From the NCBI RefSeq assembly GCF_022539315.1, contig NC_066327.1, positions 12,276,495 through 12,340,494 of the forward strand: DNA of 64,000 nt, read 5' to 3'. The position numbers and the translations under genes are program-made. The notes beneath the pieces were generated by a model. That model did no database searches and was not told the DNA's origin. It was given only the letters and a program-made list of their open reading frames with translations. Positions 34,757 to 44,445 of this stretch are shown piece after piece; position 1 is the first letter of the stretch, and each line of letters opens with the position of its first letter. The DNA is from Serinus canaria (taxonomy: Eukaryota > Chordata > Aves > Passeriformes > Fringillidae).

Positions 34757-37700
34757 CTGGGAGAACAAGGGTGGGGAGAAGAGAGAGACATTTGTTTGTG
34801 AGTGAAACTATCTCAGAAGAGGAAAATCTCCTTATTGCCTGTACAGCTCCACTGAGCTTGGATGCAAAGGTGGAGCCAGCAGCAGTGGAGCTCTGCTGCC
34901 TTCCTGGCACAGGCAGGGGGATGTCTCACCAAGGTTAGCTCAGCTTTCACTGCAGTGAAAGGAAAGTGGGGGACATTGTGAATTGGAGCTCAGTCTCTCC
35001 AGCTGTTCAGGAACCAGCTCTCCCTTGAGCTGCCCTGACCTGCCTCCAGCACTGCCCTCATCCCACAGCAGGATTTGCACAGCTGGTGCCCCATCAAAGC
35101 TGTCAGAGGATAACTTCCAGCCAGGAGAGCTAATTTCCTACAACTCACCAGGACAATGGCAAAAGATTGGATTTGTCTGAGCTGCCTAATGGCCACATTC
35201 AGAGTTTTCCCGTGGCAGACTGAAAATAAAATTCCTCTTTGAAAAGCCCTTCATTTTATGGTTGGCAGGGCCATAAACATTTGGTTTCATCACCCAGTGC
35301 TGAGCAGTATGTAAGGCTCTTGCATTTGGTAAGATTTCCTATTTGTCCCAGAGAGCCTGTGGAGGTTGCTGCCTGCTCCTGTGTACTTCTTAAAAGCAGC
35401 TGAATGACAGCAGTCTTTACTTCTGAACATGCCCAAGAATTCAAAGCAGCTAGTAATGATGCATGATATCCTTTCTTTTTTTTCCTTTTATTTTTTGTGA
35501 TTTTGACAACACGTACAGATCTTGAAAGCTGCAGAAACCTGCCTGCAGTTATTATTCAGGCACAGTTCTCATCACTGCCCACCAAACTTCAGGAAGGTTT
35601 TCCACACAAGTCTCATGTTCCCTACAAAGTAAATGACTACACATTCCAAGTAAAACCACTCAAAAATACTTATTTTTTTCCCCAGTCCCTGTGCAAGTGA
35701 AAGAAGAAAGCTTTACCTGACACCACGTGGATTAAGTTGAAGGTATTGGCCAAGGGCTCAGTCCATTCCACAACAAAGCTGAAGAAAAGTCGGTCTATGT
35801 GGAATGGAGCCCAGCAGATGGCAAAAACTATCACAAGGACAACTGGTGTGGAGAAAGGGGAGAAGGAAAACAGGTCAGAAATGGGAGGATGTGGGAGGTT
35901 CCCCAGCCTGCACAGGGCAGAGAGCTCATAAGGCTGGATGGGAGACTTTGTGTATAAATTATATTCACGGTTTCAAAACTTTGCCATCCTTTCTGTCTTA
36001 CCATTACCAACTAAAAGAACAATCTTTCCATTAATTTCTGTGTTGGATAATCCAATGCATGCACACAGGGTGACATTCAAACAGAGCAGGACACAGCCAG
36101 GCAATGTTGGGTATATATGGAGGCCAAACCCATTCCAGGCTCAGAAAACCAGGCTGGCTCCAAGGTACAGTTTGGTGTAATGCAAACCAGATGTGCATTC
36201 TGTAAAAATGTACAAGATGGATTGTTTGCACTCTGAAAAAAGGGGATCCTCCCTGGAGGGCTGCAAGAGCTGGTTTAGAGTGAAGGATGCTGGAGAATTG
36301 CCATTCAAGCATCTGCCATGAAGGTTTCCTCCCCTCCTCTTGTGCTAGGGAGGAAAATTTGCTTTCTGAGCAAATTTTTTTCTACTATTTCGGTAGTTAC
36401 CCCTGATGCTTCACTCCTGCAAGTTCAGATACAACAGAAAAAGTATTTTTGTTAAATTTGTCAGCTACTCATAACCCTTGTATCCAATGGAGTTGCTCAA
36501 TAGCCTGCAGGGTCTGGTCACACTCCTGCTCGTGGTAAATAAAGCCCAGAAGGACTCACTACTTACACAGCATCTTGGTGACTGATCTCCTGGATGGCCT
36601 CTGAACATTCACAGCCATTTCCTCCACTTCCAAAGATTCATCTCCTCTCAACTGGCAAAAGGAGGGAAACCAAAGGACAGCTTAGACAAGAGACCACATC
36701 CACACCAGGCATAGACTGATATTTTGGTAGTTGTAGTTTGAGAAAGCGAAATTTGGGGCCACTCGGGACTCATTGCAAAAAAAAAAACAAAACAAAAAAC
36801 CTGCATTTAAGTTTCAGTTTTTGTCTAGAAAAACATGGAAGCTTTAGGTTCAAAACAATCTGCAGATTACAGCAAATTTGCATTTCAAATCCCCACTTAC
36901 CTTTTCTCAATGAGTCAGTATTTGGTTCTCAGTTTTTGTTCCACTTCAACAGTATTTTGCTAGGCATTATTTTCTCTTCTAGCAAAATATTTTTTGTTTG
37001 TTTATTTTCCCCACAATTGTGTTCCCCACAATTAAGCACAAACCAATGATCCAAAAAAATACCCAGAGAGGCCTGAGTACAACACAGCTGTAATCACTGG
37101 AAAAAATCCTGTGGAATTCAAGGGAGTTCAATGCCCTGAGTGTTGGGAGTAGTTGATATTCAACCCATCTAATGAACAAACCCCAGAAATTCTGCCTTGC
37201 AGATGGGCAGGGTGCATGACACACACAGATTTAGCCACACACTGCTCAGGCACAAGGAGAGGTTTATTCTCCAGCAGTTTTTCCTGGACTTCAAAAAAAA
37301 AGGGCAATATATGTATAAATGTAATATAAATAACATAATAAATATTATAAAAATAATAATGAAATGATAATATAAATATATTCTAATATAATTATAATTA
37401 TATTATAATTATACAAATATATAATTATTATAAATATAAAAATATAAATAATGTATAGAGAGCAATAATCTGATCATCCCTGGAATCCATCCCCAGTGTG
37501 TTTATGATGAGAAGACTGGTGCTGTGATGAAAAGGTCAGGTTTACATAAACAGGACAATTGGTTTGAATACCAAAGAAATCATATCTGGCAAGTCCATAT
37601 TTGGTCCCAGCTTCCTGCAGTGGGAACTCCTGATTAGCCAACAGCTTTGTCTGTTTTCAAGTAGAGAAGCTGGAACCAAAACTTAATTATACATGAGACA

Positions 37701-40700
37701 ATATCAGGAATGAGGGAAAAGACAGTAATCACTCTGGATTTGTGAAAGCCTTGTGAAGACATGCCAGTTGTGCTGTTTGCTTTTGCCTTTTGTACTGTGG
37801 CTTTGCTTTCTGATTAATAATACTTTTCTGTAAGGATGATGAAATGAACCCTTCTCTCAATGTTCTCTTTATTCTATTTATAAGAGGAAAAACATATACA
37901 TGGAATTATAGTCATGTATAGTGCAATTCAGCCTCTCATATTTTACATTATTCCCCTTGTAACTTTGAGTCATAGCCACAGTTGCTTAAGGAAAAGACTC
38001 AGCTGATTTGTAACACATCTACTGATGAATGATCAGATTTATTAAAACCCCTGGATTCCCTTCAGTGGTTTTCAGTCTCAACAGTAATCTATTCCAGGCA
38101 TATTCCAAAGGCTCAGAGAGTACAGTGTGCTGATGCCGTAATAAACTAGACACATGTATCTTTATTTTCCCCCTTCCTCCTGTCATTTTGAGGATGCTGT
38201 AAGGCTCCTCTTCAGCCTCAAGTGATGAAGGTGGTACAGGTAAGAACAACTCAGCAACTGCAGTTTAATGAAACAAAGAAACATTACAAACAGGAAGGGA
38301 AAAAAATAAATAAATGAGTCCATGGCAAAGGTTGTAACTTGATGCCAATGGTTTGAGAGGGGCAGAACCCCAGCCAAGGTACTTTTACATCCTGTGATGT
38401 ATAGGCTGTGTAGGTTTGAAATGAATGCTACTCTTTCACTGCAAGAGGATTAAAAGTGACTGGAGCAAGAAGCTGAAAATTGGATTTCCCTCCTCCCAGA
38501 TCTTTATTAGCTACAGCATTTCACCCCAGAAATCAAAAGACTGAGTGAAATTAGGGTCTCACCTCTCCCCAGACAAAGACAGTGAGGCCACTCTGCAAAA
38601 TGACTGTTTTCTGTAATCTGCAAAAGAAGAACTGTTTTCTGTAAATTCCTTGGCCTGTCTGACACTAGTGGTGATCAAAGTTTCTCTCCAGCTGATGGAA
38701 ATATTGATATTTAAACCCCACAAGGCTTCTGCTAAAGATATTTGGATGTTTGGCTGAAGCAGTTGCTGCTGAGCTGCAGCCTTGGTGTGCTTTTAGCTGA
38801 GCTGTGCTGGGCTCTGCAGAAATTAGCCAAAGGCAGTCACCATCCACAGATGATTCTGGGTGTGTAACAGCTGGGCATTTGGGGGGAGAAATAGATTTTG
38901 ATGATAAAAGCTGGACCAGATGTGCATTGGCAAGAATAAGTTGTCTTGCTTCAAAGACAACTAAAATAAAGTTTCCACTATATCCAAATTATTATTATTA
39001 TTAATTTTTTTTGAGGGGATGAGAGACTAAGAGACAAGACTGGAGTCTTGGGAGAAGAATCATCCAGCCTATGCTGCCAGAAACCCTTGTTCAAGAGAGT
39101 ATGACTTTTAGACAAGCAGTGATCAGCGCCTGCACTTGTGTCTTTTTAGGAATCAGTTTGAAAGAAATGGGCAGGGACCTTGCACTGAATCCTGTTGCAA
39201 TGCAGACTTCTCCCCAAGCAATCCCATCCCATCTCTCTCAGTGCCCCAGGGATGAACTTCCATGAGCAGCCACTGCCCAATGTTCTCATCTCCTCCCTCT
39301 CCTCTCCCTCCTCAGCTCTTTGGCTGTGGCTTGCAACCAGTAGCTCAACAGCTGAACTGGGCTTGAAGAGATGATTTAGGGATTAGTCCATAAGGTATCT
39401 GTGATAGGAACCCCATGAAGGAGGCAGCAGGAAGCTTCCCCAGTCAAGCCTAACGAGTTTACAGTGCAATGATCACTGTCCTCTTTACTCTGGTGCTCGG
39501 CTGATCAATTGACCAGAACACTGCAATATCAAACCACCCAGCCTTAAAATTATACCCAAGAAGATAATGTGGTAATCAACCATTTCCCAGTGAAAAAGAC
39601 AAATGTATTTTTACATTTTCCAAGGGATTAAATTATAAATTAACTCAGGTACCCTATGACCCATGTCTGCTCCTTCTCGCCGCTGCTTGGCAGGTCCCCT
39701 GTCCCCATCTGCATTGCATCCTGAGACTGTCCAGCACTGGCAGAGCTTGAGGGAGAAAATGGTGAAGAAATGCCCTTTCTACAAAGCCTGAATATGAAAA
39801 GGTCACGTCTCTGTTTGCTGAATTTGAGCTGTTGTACAACCTTTGGATCAGCCCTGAGCTTTTCCACTACATTCTGTGAGTGATACATGGCACTCAGGAG
39901 ACTGCAGGGTGCTGCTAAAGCCTCACTGACTTCCTCCTCTGTGAGTAGGTAAAAAGTGTCTCCTCTTGGAAAATGATATATATTCATCATTCTTCTATCA
40001 CTTCTGTTGAAGAAATGAAATAATCTTGCCCAGTGCAGCTTGGAGATAATGCAGATCTAGCCAGGATGGATCCTGTTAAAATTTGGAAGTCTGAGCTGGA
40101 TATACAGAAAAACAGAGGCACAAACAGTGAACATGACTGTCTTTAGGAAAGACAGCTTGAACAAATGTGTGAATTTGCAGAAGTCCTGGGGAATGGTACT
40201 GAGCTTCTCTTCTGGGATGGGGTATAGGAATATCTGCTGCTGCAAATAGAAGTTATTGCAACCTTCAAGTCTTCCTTCTATAAATTCAGGGATTTCTCTT
40301 TTTCTTTTTGTAACAACTCTATTTTCATCACCTTTCATTCCCTTCAGGTCTAAATTTGCAATATATTATTTGAAGCTATGTAAGAGACCCTTCAAGAGCC
40401 TCCAGAGATTTGGGATAGTTTAACCCATTCACTGTCTCGAGGATCTGCTTTGTGCTGTGGATTTCTGGAAGATAATCCATTTTTTTCCCTGGGTAAGTAA
40501 AAATTGCTTCTTTATAATTTCAGGTAACACTAAACATCAGCCACCACAACAAAATGATATATACACCAGCAGAGATTTGGTTGAGTTTCTTGCATATTAT
40601 TTAGTAAGTTCATCTGTTTCCCTTTCTTGCTATGGGATCAGATCTTTGTAAACTTCAAGTTACATTCAGTGTGATAAAATGGGATTTTTATGCCTAAATG

Positions 40701-42212
40701 TCTGTAACTTATGAGAAGAAAGTGGTCATCAAGTCACTGTGATTAGCAGTGCATCTCAGTGTTGTGCTAGGTAGTTTTATAACACTGTGATCCAGATTGT
40801 TTTATCCACACATTTACATGATGGATACTTGTCAAAAGTAGTTTCAATTTCTGAAGACAGAATGAATATAAGCTCTAAGGTAGCCTGGTGAAACAAGGCT
40901 GTAGTTATGTGAAGAAGTGATTGCTGAATTTTCTAGCTGCAGCAATAAGGTAACATTTCAGTTTATGAGCTTTGTGAGTTTTAACATGTGAATATTACCA
41001 CCAGCTCCAGGGAAAGAAAAGAACAAAGTAATGCAATGGAAATTCTATAGTCACAAGGAAAGGGAAAATAAATAGTACTCAAGATTCAATCACTAGCCAT
41101 CTTCTTTTTATTCTTTTCACATTTTCCTTTTGGTCCATTTCTTTCTGGTCCCTACTGCAAAGGTGTCAGTCTCTGAGAGGCTGGAATCAATCTATAGACT
41201 TGGGTGTTTCATTAACATTCAGATGTGAGCAGCAGTGATGGTAAGTTTTCATTAGAAGATTGGGGTAAATTAGCTCTCTTAACAGCTAATACCTATCTTA
41301 ATTTCAGAACAGGCTTGCACCAGAGAAGGAGTTGGATCTACTATTTTCAGAGGTTTGAGAAACACTTTTGCTGTTTTGAGGGGAAAACACGGGCGACAAA
41401 AAGGGCGCAAAACTCACTCAAAATCCACATATAGCCACAAACACACAAGAATGAGCCACGACAACACTGAGCACAGTCGGAGCAGGACTTACTCTTAGCC
41501 CCATCAGATAGTACAGCACACTTATCACCCCCATGGGCAGCACGTAGAAGAGCAAAGAAGTGACCTGGACAATACAATTGTAGATCCACAGGGGCACCAC
41601 CACGGTGCAGGTGGCAGAGCCGGGCACCAGGGTGCCGTTGGGGAAGTGCTGCAGGACGATGCCGTGGGTGCCCGTGTTGGGCAGGGCGAAGAGCACGGAG
41701 AGCAGCCAGAGGGCCAGGATGGTGCTGCGGGCACGGCGGCGAGTGCTGGCCAGCTTGGCCCGCAGCGGGTGCAGCACGGCCACGTAGCGCTCCACGCTCA
41801 GCGCCGTCACGCTCAGGATGGAGGCGAAGCACACCGTCTCGAAGAGAGCCGTCTTCAGGTAGCAGCCCACGGGCCCCAGCAGGAAGGGGTAGTTGCTCCA
41901 CATCTCGTACACTTCCAGGGGCATCCCGAAGAGCAGCACCAGCAGGTCCGAGACCGCCAGGCTGAACAGGTAATAGTTGGTCGGGGTCTTCATGTTGCGG
42001 TGCTTGAGGATGACGAGGCACACCAAGAAGTTGCCCACCACCCCCACAATGAAGATCACAGAGTACACCAAAGCCATGGGCAGGAACAGGTGGCTCCGTC
42101 TGGGCCCGCACAGGAAGGTTAAATAATCCTCAGTGCTGTTTAAGTACCCCCTGAGGCGTTCTTCATGTAGAGCAAGGTGGTTTAACCAGGAGAAATTACT
42201 GACCCAGGCCAT
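34497..42212 (-). CDS. NMUR2: Neuromedin U receptor 2, whole coding locus (4 exons, spliced)
   Basis: Class A (rhodopsin-like) G-protein-coupled receptor of the plasma membrane. The mammalian orthologue binds neuromedin U and neuromedin S, couples mainly to Gq, and acts in the brain in feeding, stress and circadian output. Four exons join to 1191 nt, giving 396 residues against about 415 in human NMUR2. Visible landmarks are N-glycosylation sites N6, N25 and N192, N61 in TM1, D89 in TM2, the C117-C202 disulfide pair, ERY 141-143, W169, P226, CWAP 278-281 and NPIIY 321-325. The stretch before TM1 ([18 protein letters not shown]) follows NMUR2 rather than NMUR1. Every junction is GT/AG, with phases 0, 1 and 1. 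No frameshift or stop is seen, so the gene looks functional. No other gene is recognised on either side. The family assignment is from remembered homologues; the splice model is read directly from the sequence. Confidence 0.95.
34757..35716 (-). other. NMUR2 intron 3
   Basis: A 960 bp phase 1 intron with donor GTAAAG and acceptor TTCTCCCAG. It holds a T-rich stretch near 35470-35495 and nothing else I recognise. Confidence 0.85.
35717..35842 (-). CDS. NMUR2: NMUR2 coding exon 3: TM6 to start of TM7
   Basis: A 126 bp exon that completes codon 269 (Phe) and runs to the first base of codon 311 (Gly). It encodes TM6 with CWAP at 278-281, the [10 protein letters not shown] segment after it, the third extracellular loop (VVEWTEPLA), and the start of TM7 (NLIHVVSG). 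The acceptor is CTCCACACCAG and the donor GTAAAG at 35716-35711. The frame agrees with exons 2 and 4. The sequence matches the corresponding part of mammalian NMUR2 closely, with a few conservative changes in the loop. Confidence 0.94.
35843..36566 (-). other. NMUR2 intron 2
   Basis: A 724 bp phase 1 intron with donor GTAAGT and acceptor CACACCAG. I see no repeat or other feature in it. Confidence 0.85.
36567..36651 (-). CDS. NMUR2: NMUR2 coding exon 2: third intracellular loop
   Basis: An 85 bp exon encoding residues 241-268 plus the first base of codon 269. It starts after a CCTTTTGCCAG acceptor and ends before a GTAAGT donor, phase 1. The translation begins [11 protein letters not shown] and ends [13 protein letters not shown], which parallels the third intracellular loop and the start of TM6 of mammalian NMUR2 (the QRP and SVxKML blocks are shared). 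The loop carries several basic and serine/threonine residues expected at a G-protein and kinase contact surface. The exon is too short to stand out as an open frame, and was located by translating between the splice sites. Confidence 0.93.
36652..41492 (-). other. NMUR2 intron 1
   Basis: A 4.8 kb intron bounded by GTAAGT and TTTTGCCAG. It contains an AT-only block at 37306-37458, a short A-rich run at 36777-36800, and two chance-looking minus-strand open frames at 39990-39640 and 40338-40057 (see findings). I recognise no intact mobile element or RNA gene in it. Confidence 0.85.
37306..37458. repeat. AT-only low-complexity block in NMUR2 intron 1
   Basis: About 150 bases almost entirely A and T, built of overlapping ATAATA, TATAAATA and AATTATAATTATA motifs with local dyad symmetry. 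It looks like a degenerate AT microsatellite. The ends are fuzzy. Confidence 0.85.
41493..42212 (-). CDS. NMUR2: NMUR2 coding exon 1: N-terminus to end of TM5
   Basis: Encodes residues 1-240: extracellular N-terminus with NFS and NST glycosylation sites, TM1 (about 46-70), TM2 (about 80-102), TM3 with the ERY motif, TM4 around W169, second extracellular loop with C202, and TM5 around P226. The start ATG at 42212-42210 has a good context (GCA ATG G) and is the first Met after an in-frame TGA 24 bases upstream, so I chose it. The exon ends in AGA followed by the donor GTAAGT at 41492-41487, phase 0. Without splicing the frame runs on 24 codons to a stop ending at 41418. The exon is GC- and CpG-rich, unlike its surroundings, which produces long meaningless open frames on the opposite strand. 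Confidence 0.96.
41590..42120. promoter_or_regulatory. CpG-island-like segment covering NMUR2 exon 1
   Basis: CpG dinucleotides are dense here, especially 41690-41880 (runs such as GCACGGCGGCGAGTG and CACGTAGCGCTCCACGC), while the flanks on both sides are CpG-poor. The segment coincides with coding sequence for TM1 to the second extracellular loop. In vertebrates such a pattern can mark an unmethylated promoter-proximal region, or simply GC-rich codon choice in an early exon. Confidence 0.6.
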
Positions 42213-42500
42213 TGCTGGATCTGCTGAAATGTCTCACAGCTGAGGTTTGCTGTCCTTTCTGCTTCTCTGTGCAAGTTTGCTCACTTTTTGCAGGGAGAGG
42301 AGGAGGGGGGCAGCTGCATTGCCACCCCTGGCAGCACAGAGCCACCGAGGATGGGAATGAGTGTGTTTGCCTGGCTCTGGGTAAGGTTTTGCTGCTCAAC
42401 AGCTGTTCCCCTGCCAGAGCCCCTCAGCCAGAAAGCCCCTCCTTTGCCACATATTCATTGGCTCGCTAAGTGCATTAGATTATAGTGTACAGAAAGAGGT
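42213..42500 (-). promoter_or_regulatory. Probable NMUR2 5' UTR and proximal promoter region
   Basis: The sequence directly upstream of the start codon. An in-frame TGA lies 24 bases before the ATG. A CCAAT motif is present on the minus strand at 42461-42457, in AGCCAATGAAT. I see no convincing TATA box at the expected distance below it. The CpG-rich character of exon 1 fades within this segment. The transcription start, and whether a further non-coding exon lies upstream, cannot be read from the sequence. Confidence 0.25.
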
Positions 42501-44091
42501 TCCAGCCACTTGCATCAGCTCCCGGGGCTGATGCATGCACAGAGTCACAAAAGTGGGAATTAGGGAGCTGCGAGTCTGAAATGCGGGATACAAAACCAGA
42601 TGCAGGTTATTTGTTTGTGTCAGAGGGTGGGAAAGCAGACCAGAAACACCCCCAAAACTCAGCCCAAAAAGCTTTTGCAAAATTATAATGGTGCTACATC
42701 CTAGTTATGAGCCACAAGCAAAATGCAACAAAACAAAAGATTCTGGCATGATTTTGTTGTTCAAATCTGTGCTAATTTTATTTTCTGTTGTCTGTGGCAG
42801 CAAGTACTTGGAGACAGAGTTTGATCAGTAGAAAGCCAAATGGTTTTTGTAGCCATTTCTGTGGAATTATAATGTTTCAGCCTTTTTTTAAACACTGCAA
42901 GTGTTTTTCTCCTGAGGTCTGACTAAAGATTTTAATTGCAATTCTTATTGACATAAAAATATTTTCTCACTTCCCAAATATGCTGGAATTTGATCCTATA
43001 TTCTTATAGAGCCTTGTTTTGGGAATATTTCTGTACAGCATATGATTCCATATTTATTGCCTATGGGGCATAAACTTCTATAAAATCTTATTTCTTCATG
43101 AATGACAAGCATTCTGCAAACACACTTTCTGACTCAAAAAAATAAGTGTCTCCTGCAAGCACCACGGCTGTGCCAAAATAGATCATTTAACTCTGTATAA
43201 TGCTTGATTCCTTCCTGAATTTCTCTAAAACAAAATGTGTCCCAAGTCTGTAGATACAATTTTCTAAAATTCAGAAAATATTCAGCTGTTTGGAATTGAA
43301 GAGGTGCAAGGTCTGAGGGCGAATTTATGGGATTTTTGTCAGCTTGGTGTGTGATTTGCCTGCCCAGAGCCTCTCATTAGCTCTCACTTCTGAGTACCTG
43401 CCCAGTCCCCTCCTTGAAGCCATGTAAACCTTTTACATCCCTGCCATCCTTTGGCAAGGAGCTCCTTGAATCTGCTATTTGTATGTGGATCTCTGTTCTC
43501 TGTTTGACCCTTTAGCTTGACCTCTCGAGGAAAAAAATGATTGTTCCAATAAGCACAGACTGCCTCCAAAACAGCAGCAGTGCATGAGGGACCAAGGGCT
43601 GGTGCCTTTGAGGCACATTCAAAGTGTGGAGCCTGGGAATCACTGAGCAATCATTTAAAATGTGAAAGACATGGAAGGTACCACAACAACCATACTAAAA
43701 GGCAGAAGCGAGTCTCTTGTGGTGACTTTCAGACCTGCTGAAATTATCTGACACATAAACTTCATCAGAAGGACCCAACTCATTTATTTCCAGCATGGCA
43801 CAGAGGGATTTTGTTCAGCAGATCGAAAAGTTTTACTGGATTATTGAATAACAAATGTGCCCTTTTGACCCATTGCTCCTTTCATTAAGGATTCATTTTA
43901 TGGCTATTCCGTGCATTTTAACAATGTTAAATTTGATCTTGATCTGCTGCTGATGTAAGAGGTAGGAGCAGAGGAATCATTAGTTGGGTTCTTGGCTGAC
44001 ACCAGGATTAACTCTTTCACAGCACAGCAGAAGACAAGTATTTGAAAATTTGTGCAGGACTAAACATTTTCTGTACCTCTGCTTCACTTTG

Positions 44092-44148
44092 GTTTTTTTT
44101 TTTTTTGTTTGTTTTTTTTTTTTTTTTTTGTTTTTTTTTGTTTTATTT
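44092..44148 (+). repeat. T-rich run with scattered G
   Basis: About 57 bases of T broken only by single G residues (TTTTTTGTTTGTTTT type), upstream of NMUR2. It resembles a degenerate poly-T stretch or the reverse of a retroposon A-tail, but no element body is recognised next to it. Confidence 0.85.
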
Positions 44149-44377
44149 ATGCCTTTTGTTGTCTCTTTTTCCCTTTTCTATAATTTCTTAATACTTAATT
44201 TCCTTCAATTTCTCCCTATTCTTTCCCTGGTAAATTTTATCATTCCACTCCACACTGCAGCATACCTGAGGTGAGTAAATCCTTCTGAAGTAGCTACCAA
44301 ATTGGCTTCATTTTTCTTCTTGCACATTAACCTCTGTAATGAAACTGAAGTGGAAGACTGAGTCTGTTCAGCTGGAA

Positions 44378-44445
44378 CCCAGCCTTACAGAAAAGGAAAC
44401 CAGAGAGGTTTGAGTCATTTACTCAAAAGCCAAAAGGGCAGTAGC
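44378..44445 (-). mobile_element. Possible MIR relic, inverted
   Basis: AGCCTTACAGAAAAGGAAAC followed by CAGAGAGGTTTGAGTCATTT and ACTCAAAAGCC resembles the reverse complement of the MIR core (TTTTACAGATGAGGAAAC, CAGAGAGGTTAAGTAACTT, GCCCAAGGTC). Only about 65 bp can be followed, so chance similarity is possible. Confidence 0.4.

Noticed and set aside
34757..34910. Upstream extension of the exon 4 open frame beginning [12 protein letters not shown]
   Set aside because: It lies in intron 3 before a good TTCTCCCAG acceptor. The receptor sequence is continuous only when exon 3 is joined at that acceptor.
41347..42111. 254-codon minus-strand frame of Ala/Pro/Gly/Arg-rich sequence
   Set aside because: It is an alternative frame of NMUR2 exon 1, produced by GC-rich third positions, with no relation to a known protein.
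41646..42122. 158-codon plus-strand open frame rich in Gln, His and Glu
   Set aside because: It is the antisense shadow of the GC-rich NMUR2 exon 1, whose coding strand matches the receptor family along its whole length.
42480..42490. TATAGT/ACTATAAT as an NMUR2 TATA box
   Set aside because: On the minus strand it lies upstream of the CCAAT motif rather than between it and the gene, which is the wrong order for a TATA box.
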